This document shows, one piece after another, positions 25,734-35,049 of a stretch of DNA of 64,000 nucleotides. The notes beneath the pieces were generated by a model. It was not told where the DNA came from and made no database searches. It saw only the letters and a list, made by a program, of their open reading frames with translations. The translations under genes were made by a program, and so were the position numbers. Positions within the stretch are counted from its first letter, which is position 1; each line of letters begins with the position of its first letter. The stretch comes from 66-474 sp040388785 (GTDB lineage Bacteria; Pseudomonadota; Gammaproteobacteria; Xanthomonadales; Rhodanobacteraceae), in contig JAZKBD010000011.1 of NCBI GenBank assembly GCA_040388785.1, forward strand, positions 62,001 to 126,000, read 5' to 3'.

Positions 25734-28700
25734 ATGGCACCAATGAAGCGGGCGTGCGCGGGACTCCTGATGGCTGCACTCGCTGCACCGGTTGCGGTGT
25801 ATGCGCAAGTCACCTACCCGTTCAATCTGCCCGCACAGGCACTATCCAAATCATTGCGCCAAGTGGGCAGTCAGGCGCGCATCAACGTGATCTTCGATCC
25901 CGCCGCGATTGGCGCCCGCCAGGCGCCTTCGCTCAAGGGCAGTTACGAGCCGAAGCAGGCGCTTTCGAGATTACTGGCGGGCACTGGATTCACTGCGGAA
26001 TTTACTGACGCGACCACGGTGGTGATCAAACCGCGGACCGGACCGACGCCGAATACGCCCGATCGGCCCCAAGAGAGGCGCCCATTGCGTGCTGCCGCCC
26101 CGCCCGTGCCGGCCACACTGGACAAAATCACGGTGCTTGGCTCACTGATTCCGCGCTCGAAGATCGAAACCGCAAGCCCTTTGATCGTCATCACCGCAGG
26201 CGACATCAAGAATCGCGGATTCTCAAGCGTCGCCGATGCGCTGCAAAACCTGACGGTCAACACCGGCAGCATCAACAACACCGCCATCAACACGGGCGAC
26301 ATCTGGGCGGCGAAGACTGTCAGTCTGTTCGGCCTCGATCCAAGCTATACCAAGTTCCTGATCGACGGCCGGCCGATGCCGCTGTTCTCACAGGTCGCGC
26401 AGACCACGACAGTCGATCAGCTCTACACCAACTTGAGCGGCATCCCGATTGATCTGGTCGAGCGTATCGAAATCCTGCCGGGCGGGCAGTCATCGCTGTA
26501 CGGCTCGGACGCGATCGCGGGGGTGGTCAACATCGTGCTGAAGAAACACGTCAATGTCGCCACGGTCGATGCCCGCTACGGCTGGTATTCGGACGGCGGC
26601 GGTCGCGAGCGGATGTTGAGCTTCACCAACAGTTTTGACATCGGCAAGCTGAACCTGATGGTCGGCGCGCAGGTCAGTGACCAGAAGCCGATGTGGGCGT
26701 TTCAGCGTTCCATTACCGCGCAGAATTTCGCGGGCGGTATCAATCCGCAGCAACCGAATCAGAATGTATACGCACAAGGCCTGTTCTATGGCCTCACTTA
26801 TTTTCCATCGCAGCCTTCCGATTGCAGCAAGCTCGCTGGCCTGTTCGGCGGCAGCGAACGCTATTCTGCCAACTCGTTTGGCGCCGCCTGCGGTTCAACC
26901 ACCTCCAATGGATACCAGACCCTGATCAACAAGGATCAGTCGGCCAGCTTCAGTGTCCACGCGGATTACGCGATCAATGACAGAGTGCAGCTGTACGCCG
27001 ATTTCCTTGACAATTACGAGCAGCAGTCGCACCGGGTCGACAATCTCTTCTTTGCCTACATCTTTGATCCCAACCTTTTCGACGAGGTGTTCATCGAGAA
27101 GGAATTTGCGCCGGAGGAGATTTCAAGCAATCTCGATGATCTGCTTTCGCAGAAGAGTTACGAAAACACATATCAAGGGACGTTCGGCGGCAAAGTGGAT
27201 TTCGGCCGCGGCTGGAATCTCGATGTCGCCTTCACGCGCTCCCTGGAAAGTGACGACGATCGCCAGATCGGGCTGCTGGCGAACGATGTGCCCGGCTCAT
27301 ATGGCAGCGTGTTGCTGGGACCGTATCTCGGCGACTTCTTCGGGGTGCCGATGTATTCGCCCAACTACAGCCTGCTGGCCAATCCGGTCACGCCCGCGCA
27401 GTACGCTTCGTATCTCGGTGCTGCGTCGATCAACAGCAGCAACCGCAACGACCAGTTGCGCGCCCAGTTGACGCAGACCTCCCTGTTCACTTTGCCGGGC
27501 GGTAATGCGGGTCTGGCGATCGTCGCGGAAGAAGGTTACGAAACCTGGAAATATCTCCCGTCGCCGTTGCTGACTGCAGGCACGTTGCAAGGAATCGCCT
27601 GGAATCCGAGTGATGGTCATCGCAGCCGCTATGCCACGGCGGCGGAATTGAATCTGCCTTTGTTCAAGATGCTGACGGTCGACCTGTCTGCGCGCTACGA
27701 CAGCTACGATGCCGAAGGCGCGCACTTCAGCCATCCCACGTATGCGCTCGGACTGGAATTTCGTCCAATCCAGACCCTGCTGTTGCGCGGCAAGTACAGC
27801 ACCTCGTTCAAGGCGCCTTCGCTGATCGATCAATTCGAAGGCGGCAGCACGGGGCCGGGCTACGTCACCGATTGGGGCAATTGCTACGTTCTCACCGGCA
27901 ACACCCTGCTCAACATTTCGAATTGTCCTCCGCAGTTGCAGTATCCGGCCACCGTGGTGCAGGAGAGCAATCCGGCCCTGAATCCGATGACTTCAAAAAA
28001 TTTCTCCTACGGATTCGTCTGGGCGCCGGATGCCCACCTGTCGATGAGCCTGGATTACCAGCACATCTCCATCCGCAACGAGGTGTTGAAGGAAAACCCC
28101 GACTCGCTGGGGCAGGAGGAGTTGTACTGCCTGACCGGCACGCTCAGCCAGGATTCGCCGACCTGCCAAGCCGTGGATGCCCAGATCATTCGAGGGCCGG
28201 CCACGTCGGATTTTCCGCTCGGCCCGATCACTGAAGTGGTCACCAAGAAGATCAACATCGCCCACGAGGTGAACAACGCGCTCAATGCGAGCTTCGCGTA
28301 TCGCACCGATCCCCATGCATGGGGATACCTCGATTTCAACTTGGGTTGGACGCGGGTCAAGGCTCACCGCCAGCAGCAGTTTCCCGGCGATCCGGTGATC
28401 GACTTTCTCAACAATCCCGGGTTCAGCACCGAGTTCCAGACCAAGGCCAACGCCTCGCTCACCTGGACCAGGAAAAAGTGGAGCGCGACGCTGTATGGCA
28501 CCTATTTCGGACCCACGCCGAACTACATCGCGCAGATGAATGACGGCTACACCGCGCCGTATGCAGGCAAGGTGGCGGCGTGGCGGATCTACAACGCCAG
28601 CATCAACTATTCGCCGACGTTTGCGTGGCAGCTGTCGTTGCGCGTCAACAACATCAAAAACTCGATGCCGCCGCTGGATGTCACCTATCCCGGCTCCACC

Positions 28701-28793
28701 AATCAGCCATTCAACGTGGGCAACTACAACCCGTACGGTCGCGAGCTGTTCGTCGAAGCGCGATACCGGTTCGGCCGCGGCGACAACCACTGA
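25734..28793 (+). CDS. TonB-dependent transducer with N-terminal STN domain
   Basis: A 1019-residue outer-membrane receptor of the FecA transducer class. Parts in order: signal peptide (about 1-24); STN signalling domain (about 27-98: YPFNLPAQALSKSLRQVG to TTVVIKPR), which talks to FecR; a Pro-rich linker; the plug (about 130-265, with LIDGRPMP, VERIEILPGGQSSLYGSDAI and GVVNIVLKK); then the beta-barrel ending in an aromatic (ARYRFGRGDNH, Phe near the end). Three cysteine pairs lie in predicted outer loops. The substrate is unknown. The start is ATG 25734, with GGGGG seven bases upstream. It is followed 32 bases later by the thioredoxin-like gene. Confidence 0.92.
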   Translation: MAPMKRACAGLLMAALAAPVAVYAQVTYPFNLPAQALSKSLRQVGSQARINVIFDPAAIGARQAPSLKGSYEPKQALSRLLAGTGFTAEFTDATTVVIKPRTGPTPNTPDRPQERRPLRAAAPPVPATLDKITVLGSLIPRSKIETASPLIVITAGDIKNRGFSSVADALQNLTVNTGSINNTAINTGDIWAAKTVSLFGLDPSYTKFLIDGRPMPLFSQVAQTTTVDQLYTNLSGIPIDLVERIEILPGGQSSLYGSDAIAGVVNIVLKKHVNVATVDARYGWYSDGGGRERMLSFTNSFDIGKLNLMVGAQVSDQKPMWAFQRSITAQNFAGGINPQQPNQNVYAQGLFYGLTYFPSQPSDCSKLAGLFGGSERYSANSFGAACGSTTSNGYQTLINKDQSASFSVHADYAINDRVQLYADFLDNYEQQSHRVDNLFFAYIFDPNLFDEVFIEKEFAPEEISSNLDDLLSQKSYENTYQGTFGGKVDFGRGWNLDVAFTRSLESDDDRQIGLLANDVPGSYGSVLLGPYLGDFFGVPMYSPNYSLLANPVTPAQYASYLGAASINSSNRNDQLRAQLTQTSLFTLPGGNAGLAIVAEEGYETWKYLPSPLLTAGTLQGIAWNPSDGHRSRYATAAELNLPLFKMLTVDLSARYDSYDAEGAHFSHPTYALGLEFRPIQTLLLRGKYSTSFKAPSLIDQFEGGSTGPGYVTDWGNCYVLTGNTLLNISNCPPQLQYPATVVQESNPALNPMTSKNFSYGFVWAPDAHLSMSLDYQHISIRNEVLKENPDSLGQEELYCLTGTLSQDSPTCQAVDAQIIRGPATSDFPLGPITEVVTKKINIAHEVNNALNASFAYRTDPHAWGYLDFNLGWTRVKAHRQQQFPGDPVIDFLNNPGFSTEFQTKANASLTWTRKKWSATLYGTYFGPTPNYIAQMNDGYTAPYAGKVAAWRIYNASINYSPTFAWQLSLRVNNIKNSMPPLDVTYPGSTNQPFNVGNYNPYGRELFVEARYRFGRGDNH

Positions 28794-28825
28794 TCCCCGC
28801 AACTTCGCTCCAGCCAGGAATGACC

Positions 28826-30193
28826 ATGAAACGTTTTCTCCTTTGCATTGCGCTGATCTGCAGCGCGACATGTGGCGCGGTACACGCGCAGACGTCGCTG
28901 ACCAACATCGATGAGGCACTCAAGGTTGCGCAGGCGAAGCAATTGCCGGTGTTCATCGACTTCTCGGCAACGTGGTGTCACGACTGCCATGCCATGGACG
29001 CGAAGGTGTTGAACGGTAAGGAATGGGATGCGGAACAAGGTCATTTCGTGCTGGTGCGCAGCGATGCGGACTCGGTGAACGGCAAGGCCTGGATGGACAA
29101 GCTCAAGATTCCCGCGTTGCCGACCTACGTCGTGCTCAATCCCGATGGCAGCGAGCGCGGAACATTGATGGGGTTCATCCCGCGCGCAAAGTTTTATCCC
29201 GAGCTCGATCGCATACTGAGCGGCCAGGATGCACTCACGAAGCTCAAGCAGGATGCCGCGCATGGTTCGGTCGAAGCGACGGTCAAGGTGCTGCGTGCCT
29301 ATGACGATCGTGATCAGCAACAGGACGGACTCACCTGGTACGCCAAGCTGCCAGCTCCGACACGCAAGGCCGTTGCTGGCGACGCAAAGGCAGCGGTGGA
29401 ACTGGCCATCGTCCAGGCGAATGCAGAGAGTCGCAAGGCATGGTTCAGCCAACCAAGACTACCGGCGGCCGAACGAGCCAGCCTCACCAAGGAATGCAGG
29501 ACCCATGCCCTGCAGGCGATGAGGGGCCCGATCGACCTCGACGGCCACTTCCAGATGGCCGGAACACTGCTCGGTTGTGCGACGGAGTTGCCGAAATCCC
29601 AGCAAAAGGCGATCGCCGCCGCGCAGTTGCCGTCCCTGAAAGCGCTCTACGACAGCGAGATTCCGACGGCTGAGTCAGGAACGCTGCGCGATGCCACGTA
29701 TACATTGGCGTACTACTACAAGGCGCTGGGGGATAGCTCCGCAGAAAAAACCACCTATGAACGTGCGATCGCCATCGGTCGCAAGGCGTTGAATGACGAC
29801 CATGCAGGTTTCGACGTCAAACGAGACCCTGGCATGGCCGATGTTCTGAGCGAGTTCCTTGACAAGGGCGGTCATGAAGCCGAATACGTCGCTTTGGAGA
29901 AAGCACTGGTGGATGCGTACCCCGAAAACTATTCATATCAGTCGTTTTATGGAAAAGCATTGCTGAAGCAAGGGAAGGCCGCAGAAGCATTGCCTTATCT
30001 CCAGCGCGCGGCGCGTGGATCCGAAGGCACGGAAGACCATCTTGGGATTACGTACTCGCTGGCCAAAGCCCTGATTGCGCTCAATCGTCGCCCTGAGGGC
30101 GTGAAGCTGTTCAATGAAGCGCTGGAGCAGGGACGGAAGCAGTTTCCGGAAATGACCAAGCTCGAAGTCGCAGCATCGCGCATGAAGCTCTGA
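28826..30193 (+). CDS. periplasmic thioredoxin-fold protein with TPR-like C-terminal half
   Basis: A 455-residue exported protein. A signal peptide (MKRFLLCIALICSATCGAVHA) is followed by a thioredoxin domain (about 25-135) with active site WCHDC (Cys51, Cys54) after VFIDFSAT, and the cis-proline stretch IPALPTYVV. The C-terminal 300 residues are alpha-helical and look like tetratricopeptide-type repeats (e.g. YQSFYGKALLKQGKAAEALPYL), a binding scaffold. ATG 28826 is chosen because AGGA stands six bases upstream. WCxxC plus signal peptide implies a periplasmic reductase, which could be kept reduced by the DsbD encoded two genes on. Base composition appears lower in GC than the housekeeping flanks. 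Confidence 0.82.
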   Translation: MKRFLLCIALICSATCGAVHAQTSLTNIDEALKVAQAKQLPVFIDFSATWCHDCHAMDAKVLNGKEWDAEQGHFVLVRSDADSVNGKAWMDKLKIPALPTYVVLNPDGSERGTLMGFIPRAKFYPELDRILSGQDALTKLKQDAAHGSVEATVKVLRAYDDRDQQQDGLTWYAKLPAPTRKAVAGDAKAAVELAIVQANAESRKAWFSQPRLPAAERASLTKECRTHALQAMRGPIDLDGHFQMAGTLLGCATELPKSQQKAIAAAQLPSLKALYDSEIPTAESGTLRDATYTLAYYYKALGDSSAEKTTYERAIAIGRKALNDDHAGFDVKRDPGMADVLSEFLDKGGHEAEYVALEKALVDAYPENYSYQSFYGKALLKQGKAAEALPYLQRAARGSEGTEDHLGITYSLAKALIALNRRPEGVKLFNEALEQGRKQFPEMTKLEVAASRMKL

Positions 30194-30325
30194 TGCTGTG
30201 CTTCTGCGTGCTGCATTGACTATCGACGCACTTAAGCATTCGAAGCGCTGTGGCCGTATCCGCGGACCAGATCGACGGATCGGCATGTCCGCATTCCTTT
30301 AATAATCCTTCGAAAAGGCATCCTT

Positions 30326-33043
30326 GTGAAAAATCTTGGCAATTTCACCCCTGTTGCACTCGGTGTACTGCTCGGCCTCGGCCTTGCAGCCAGCGCTTGT
30401 AGTACGGCCCATGCAGGCACCGCACCGGTTTCGGTCGCGCAAGCGCAACAGGACAACGTGCTGCGCGCGACGCTGGACAACGGCCTGCGCGTAGTGATCG
30501 TGCGCGACACGTTGGCGCCAGTCGTGACCACCCAGATCACCTATCTTGCCGGCAGTTACGAGGCGCCGAAAGGTTATCCCGGCACCGCGCATGCATTGGA
30601 ACACATGCTGTTCCGCAATTCCGCGGGCTTGACCGGCGCACAATTGAACGAAATGACCGGGAAGATGGGCGCCGGCAACAACGCTTTCACCACGAACGAC
30701 GCCACGCAGTTTTATTTTGTCGCGCCGACGCAGTACCTCGACATGCTGCTGCACATCGAGTCCATCCGCATGCGTGGCGCGGAGTTGACCGACAAGGATT
30801 GGAACCTCGAAAAAGGCGCCATCGAACAGGAAGTCTCGCGCGACATCTCCAGTCCGGGATACCTCGCGTTTCAGCAGGCCGAGCGGACGCTGTATGCCGG
30901 CACCGGATACGCAGAGGATGCATTGGGATCGCGCCCGACCTTCGATGCCACGACGGGCAAGATCCTGCAGGGCTTCTACAACCAATGGTATCGGCCCAAC
31001 AACGCGATTCTGGTGATCGCGGGCGACGTCAATCCGCAGGCGACGCTGGCCAAGGTGAAGGAGTTGTTCGGATCGATCGCCAAGGGCGATGTGCCGGAAC
31101 GTACGCCCGTCAAGCTCGAATCGTTCAAGCCGCAAACCATTGCCAAGACCACCCCGGATGCCACCGGCATGGTGCAGTACTTGTTCCGGATGCCCGGCCA
31201 GCAATCGAAGGACTACGCGGCGATGCAGGTGCTGTTCGATGTGCTGAACAACTCGCGCAGCGCCTTATCCGAGCTTGCCGCGCAGGGCAAGGTGTTGTCG
31301 GCCGACGCCCAACCGCAGCCATTCACGCGCGGCGGCGTGGGCGTGGTGGAAGTCGGGTTTCCAAAAGGTGGCGACAGCAAGCAGGCCGCGGGTTATCTCG
31401 GCGGCGTGATGGCCGATCTGCTGAAGAACGGCGTGCCGGGCGATCTGGTCGAAGCCTCCAAGCGTCAGGAAAAAGCTCAGTTCGAGTTCAATCGAAACAG
31501 CGTCACCAACTTGGCCGAATCGTGGTCGCAAGCGTTGGCCTGGCAGGGTCTCAACTCACCGCAGGAAGCGCTGGGTCAGATCCTCGCGGTCACGCCCCAG
31601 GATGTCGATCGCGTGACGCGCGAATACCTAAAGCCCGATCAGCGCATCACCGTGGTGCTGACGCCCGATCCGAACGGCAAGCGCCCGCCCAACAGCCAAG
31701 GCTTTGGTGGCACCGAGTCGTTCGCCAGTAATGCCAAGCTGGATGCACCTTTGCCGACGTGGGCCACGCAACAGCTCGCGAAACTGGACATGCCGCACTG
31801 GACGCTTGATCCCGTGCGCATGCGGCTGGCCAACGGCATCACGCTGATCGTGCAGCCCGAATCCATCAGCAAGACCGTCACGATTTTTGGTCACGTCGAT
31901 CACAATGATGACTTGCAGGAACCCTCAGGAAAGGAGGGCTCCGGCAAGCTCCTGGGCTCGTTGTTCGACTATGGCACCACCACGCTGGACCGCAACGCGT
32001 TTCACAAGGCGCTGGACGAAATTGCCGCCACTGAATCGGCTGGCACCGATTTCCAGCTTGCGGTGCCCAGCGAGAACTTCGACAAGGGCGTGCAGTTACT
32101 GGCCGACAACGAACTGCATCCGGCGCTGCCGCAGGAAGCCTTCGCCGTACAACAGCAAACCCTCGCCCGCACGCTGGCGGGTGAATTGCAATCGCCTCAA
32201 TACAAGATGAGGCGCGCGTTGTACACGGGCTTGTATCCCGCGGGTGATCCCGCGTTGCGCGAAGCCACGCCTGCCACCGTGGACAAACTGACGCTTGCCG
32301 AAGCCAAGGCCTACTTCCGGCAGACCTATCGCCCCGACATGACCACCATCGTGGTCGTAGGCGACGTGACCCCGCAGCAGGCCAAGGCTGAAGTCGAGAA
32401 GTATTTCGGAGCCTGGAAGGCCACCGGACCCAAGCCTGACGTGATTCCGAAACCCGTGCCGCTAAACCCCCCGACTTACACCGTCGTATCCAACGCATAT
32501 GCTTCACAGGACACCGTGTTGATGGGTCAGACGCTTGACTTGAATTTGCACGATCCCAATCGCTACGCGCTGCAATTGGGCAACGAGGTGCTGGGCGGCA
32601 ATGGTTTCGCGTCACGATTGATGCTGGACATCCGCGTCAAGCACGGCTACGCGTACGGAGCAGGGTCGGGCATGATGTTCGACCGTTCCCGCTCGATCTT
32701 TTTCGTCCAGTACGGCAGTGATCCGGGCAAGGTCGCACCTGTCAACAAGCTGGTGCAGCAGAACCTCGCGGAGATGCAGGACGTGCCGGTCAATCCGGAC
32801 GAGTTGACCAACGCCAAGCAGGCGGTGATTCGCTCGATTCCGCTCGAAGTGTCGAGCGTCGACGCTATCGCCAAATCACTGCTCACCTGGAGCTACAAGG
32901 GCGAGCCGCTGGATGAGCCGATGGTGGCCGCGAAGTATTACCTGGACTTGACCGCACAACAGGTGCGCGATGCCTTCGGGAAGTACATCAAACCCGCCCA
33001 CCTCGTGCAGGTGGTGCAAGGGCCGACGCCCCAGCAGCACTGA
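30326..33043 (+). CDS. M16 (pitrilysin-family) metallopeptidase, periplasmic
   Basis: A 905-residue zinc peptidase of the insulinase/pitrilysin family, whose closed chamber digests peptides and small proteins. The inverted zinc motif HALEH (His89, Glu92, His93) and the distal ligand in IEQEVSRD (Glu169) are intact in the first half. The second half (from about 490) is the usual inactive partner, with its own R/Y block (GFASRLMLDIRVKHGYAYG). The N-terminus has a signal sequence ending LAASACSTAHA; the Cys may be a lipobox, so a lipoprotein is possible. The start is GTG 30326, with AAGG seven bases upstream. A receptor with a nearby M16 protease recalls FusA/FusC. Confidence 0.9.
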   Translation: MKNLGNFTPVALGVLLGLGLAASACSTAHAGTAPVSVAQAQQDNVLRATLDNGLRVVIVRDTLAPVVTTQITYLAGSYEAPKGYPGTAHALEHMLFRNSAGLTGAQLNEMTGKMGAGNNAFTTNDATQFYFVAPTQYLDMLLHIESIRMRGAELTDKDWNLEKGAIEQEVSRDISSPGYLAFQQAERTLYAGTGYAEDALGSRPTFDATTGKILQGFYNQWYRPNNAILVIAGDVNPQATLAKVKELFGSIAKGDVPERTPVKLESFKPQTIAKTTPDATGMVQYLFRMPGQQSKDYAAMQVLFDVLNNSRSALSELAAQGKVLSADAQPQPFTRGGVGVVEVGFPKGGDSKQAAGYLGGVMADLLKNGVPGDLVEASKRQEKAQFEFNRNSVTNLAESWSQALAWQGLNSPQEALGQILAVTPQDVDRVTREYLKPDQRITVVLTPDPNGKRPPNSQGFGGTESFASNAKLDAPLPTWATQQLAKLDMPHWTLDPVRMRLANGITLIVQPESISKTVTIFGHVDHNDDLQEPSGKEGSGKLLGSLFDYGTTTLDRNAFHKALDEIAATESAGTDFQLAVPSENFDKGVQLLADNELHPALPQEAFAVQQQTLARTLAGELQSPQYKMRRALYTGLYPAGDPALREATPATVDKLTLAEAKAYFRQTYRPDMTTIVVVGDVTPQQAKAEVEKYFGAWKATGPKPDVIPKPVPLNPPTYTVVSNAYASQDTVLMGQTLDLNLHDPNRYALQLGNEVLGGNGFASRLMLDIRVKHGYAYGAGSGMMFDRSRSIFFVQYGSDPGKVAPVNKLVQQNLAEMQDVPVNPDELTNAKQAVIRSIPLEVSSVDAIAKSLLTWSYKGEPLDEPMVAAKYYLDLTAQQVRDAFGKYIKPAHLVQVVQGPTPQQH

Positions 33044-33060
33044 GTAGCTCGGCATGTATG

Positions 33061-33091
33061 GGTTCCGGTCCGCACGATGCGAGCCGGAACC
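33061..33091 (+). other. stem-loop between M16 gene and dsbD
   Basis: GGTTCCGG (33061-33068) pairs with CCGGAACC (33084-33091) across 15 bases, within which further GC pairs are possible. No T-tract follows, so it is more likely an mRNA processing or stabilising hairpin than a terminator. It lies 18 bases after the M16 stop and 22 before the dsbD ATG. Confidence 0.5.
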
Positions 33092-33113
33092 GAGGATTGA
33101 AGTGGAAAAATCT

Positions 33114-34955
33114 ATGAAAGTGAAAGGATGGATGCGGATCGGTTGGCTAGCCTTCGTGTTGATAGTCGCGGGAGTAGTTCATGCCCAAGGTGTTGCAGGG
33201 CTGCTTCCGATCGACGAGGCGTACAAGCTAACGGCGAACATCGACACGCCCGGCGTGATCAAGCTGCACTGGACGATCTCGCCGCATTACTACCTCTACC
33301 GCGGTCAGATGAAATTCACCGCAGGCGAGGGCGTGACGCTGGGATCGGCGCAACTCCCGGCGGGCAAGAAATTCCACGATGAATACCTTGGCGATGTCGA
33401 GACCTACCACAACAGCATCGACGCCACCGTCCCTTATACGCTTGCGCCGGGGACGAAGCGCATCAAGTTTTCCGTGCGCTATCAGGGCTGTCATGAAGTC
33501 ACACCATTAATCTGCTACCCCCCGCATACCAAGGACTTCGACCTGCCGCTGCCGGGCGGTGCCGCCGCAGTGGGCACCGGCGCCGCGGGAACCATGCCTA
33601 GCTCGTCCGGCGGCAGCCCGCCAGCGCGGAATGCCCTCGACAAGCTGGACCCGGCGCCGCAATCGGAAGGCGACGCAGCATCTGCGACCTCCTCAATCAT
33701 GGCGGGGTTGGGCGCGAGCAGCGCGAATGCGGAAAGTTCATCGAGCGCAGGCTTGGCGTTGGCTTTGCTGCTCGCCTTCGTGGGCGGTTTGATCCTGAAT
33801 CTGATGCCCTGCGTGTTGCCGGTGCTGGCGATCAAGGCGGTGGGCGTGCTGGAAAGTGGCGAATCGCGCCAACAGGCACGGGCGCACGCGCTGGCCTATG
33901 GCGCAGGCGTCATCTGCAGCTTTCTCGCGATCGGCATTGTCATCCTTGCACTGCACAGCGCGGGCCATGCGGTCGGCTGGGGTACCCAATTGCAGCAACC
34001 ACTCATCGTGGCCGTGCTGGCCTGCGTCTTGTTTGCGGTGGGATTGTCCATGTCGGGCCCGGTGCAATTCGGCAGCCGGCTCGGCAACGTGGGTGCAGGA
34101 TTGACGCAACGGGGCGGTGCCGCCGGCAACTTCTTTACCGGGGTGCTGGCCGTGGTGGTAGCAACGCCCTGCACGGCACCGTTCATGGGGGCGGCCTTGG
34201 CCTACGCTCTGGTTGCGCCACCCGCGAATGAATTGTTGGTGATGCTGGCGCTGGGCATCGGTCTTGCGCTGCCATTGACGCTGATCGGCCTTGTGCCGGC
34301 CCTGTCGCGGCTGCTGCCGAAGCCGGGCCGTTGGATGGAAACGCTGAAGCAATTTCTCGCGTTTCCGATGTACTTGTCGGCGGTCTGGCTGGTGTGGGTG
34401 CTGTCCCACCAGCGTGGCGCCGATGCAGCAGCGCTGGTGTTGGTCGCGATGGTGCTGCTGGCTGCAGCCGTGTGGGCGCACGGGCGCATGCGTGTGCCTT
34501 ACAAACTGGGGTACGTCTTCACCTTCGTGCTGGCGGTTACAGCGCTCGGGTCGCTGTATGGAGTCACGCGTATCGCGCCGCCTGCGCGCGCGGTTGGCGC
34601 AAGTTCCGGAGGTCCCGTGGCGTTCAGTCCGGCGAAGCTGCAGGCACTGCGCGACGCGGGCACGCCCGTTTTCGTGGACATGACCGCCGACTGGTGCATC
34701 ATCTGCAAAGCCAATGAACACACGGTGCTCGACACCGATGCGTTCCGCGATCTGCTCAAGCGCACGGGCACTGTCTATATGGTCGGTGACTGGACCGATG
34801 TCGACCCGATGATTGGCGCGTTCCTGCAGCAATATCACTCGCCCGGCGTGCCGCTGTATGTGGTTTTTCCCCGTGGTAGCGGGGCAGGCAAGGTGCTGCC
34901 CACTGTGTTGACGGCGTCCTTGGTGCGCGAGGTGCTTTCAACGGCCGCGCCCTGA
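33114..34955 (+). CDS. dsbD: thiol:disulfide interchange protein DsbD
   Basis: Carries electrons from cytoplasmic thioredoxin across the inner membrane to periplasmic thiol proteins. The 613-residue product has a signal peptide (1-24) and an N-terminal alpha domain with a cysteine pair in QGCHEVTPLICYPP (Cys126, Cys134). An eight-span core follows, with membrane cysteines in MPCVLPVLAIK and ATPCTAPFMGAAL, and a C-terminal thioredoxin domain with DWCIICKANE. The alpha-domain pair is two residues wider than in E. coli (C-x7-C instead of C-x5-C). The start is ATG 33114, giving the export signal. It is last in the receptor-thioredoxin-M16 run and probably recharges the thioredoxin-like protein at 28826. 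Confidence 0.93.
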   Translation: MKVKGWMRIGWLAFVLIVAGVVHAQGVAGLLPIDEAYKLTANIDTPGVIKLHWTISPHYYLYRGQMKFTAGEGVTLGSAQLPAGKKFHDEYLGDVETYHNSIDATVPYTLAPGTKRIKFSVRYQGCHEVTPLICYPPHTKDFDLPLPGGAAAVGTGAAGTMPSSSGGSPPARNALDKLDPAPQSEGDAASATSSIMAGLGASSANAESSSSAGLALALLLAFVGGLILNLMPCVLPVLAIKAVGVLESGESRQQARAHALAYGAGVICSFLAIGIVILALHSAGHAVGWGTQLQQPLIVAVLACVLFAVGLSMSGPVQFGSRLGNVGAGLTQRGGAAGNFFTGVLAVVVATPCTAPFMGAALAYALVAPPANELLVMLALGIGLALPLTLIGLVPALSRLLPKPGRWMETLKQFLAFPMYLSAVWLVWVLSHQRGADAAALVLVAMVLLAAAVWAHGRMRVPYKLGYVFTFVLAVTALGSLYGVTRIAPPARAVGASSGGPVAFSPAKLQALRDAGTPVFVDMTADWCIICKANEHTVLDTDAFRDLLKRTGTVYMVGDWTDVDPMIGAFLQQYHSPGVPLYVVFPRGSGAGKVLPTVLTASLVREVLSTAAP

Positions 34956-35049
34956 TCACCCGCGTATGTTCGGGATTCCCCAAGCAGACAACCACCAACG
35001 ACAGCAACGCGTCGTCCGTAGCCATTGCAGCGAATTGCGGTGAGGTTTC

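Noticed and set aside
24213..28793. Iron-citrate (Fec) uptake assignment for the sigma-FecR-receptor genes
   Set aside because: The regulatory architecture is Fec-like, but no FecBCDE transporter follows and the neighbours are thiol and protease genes. Naming the ligand would be guesswork.
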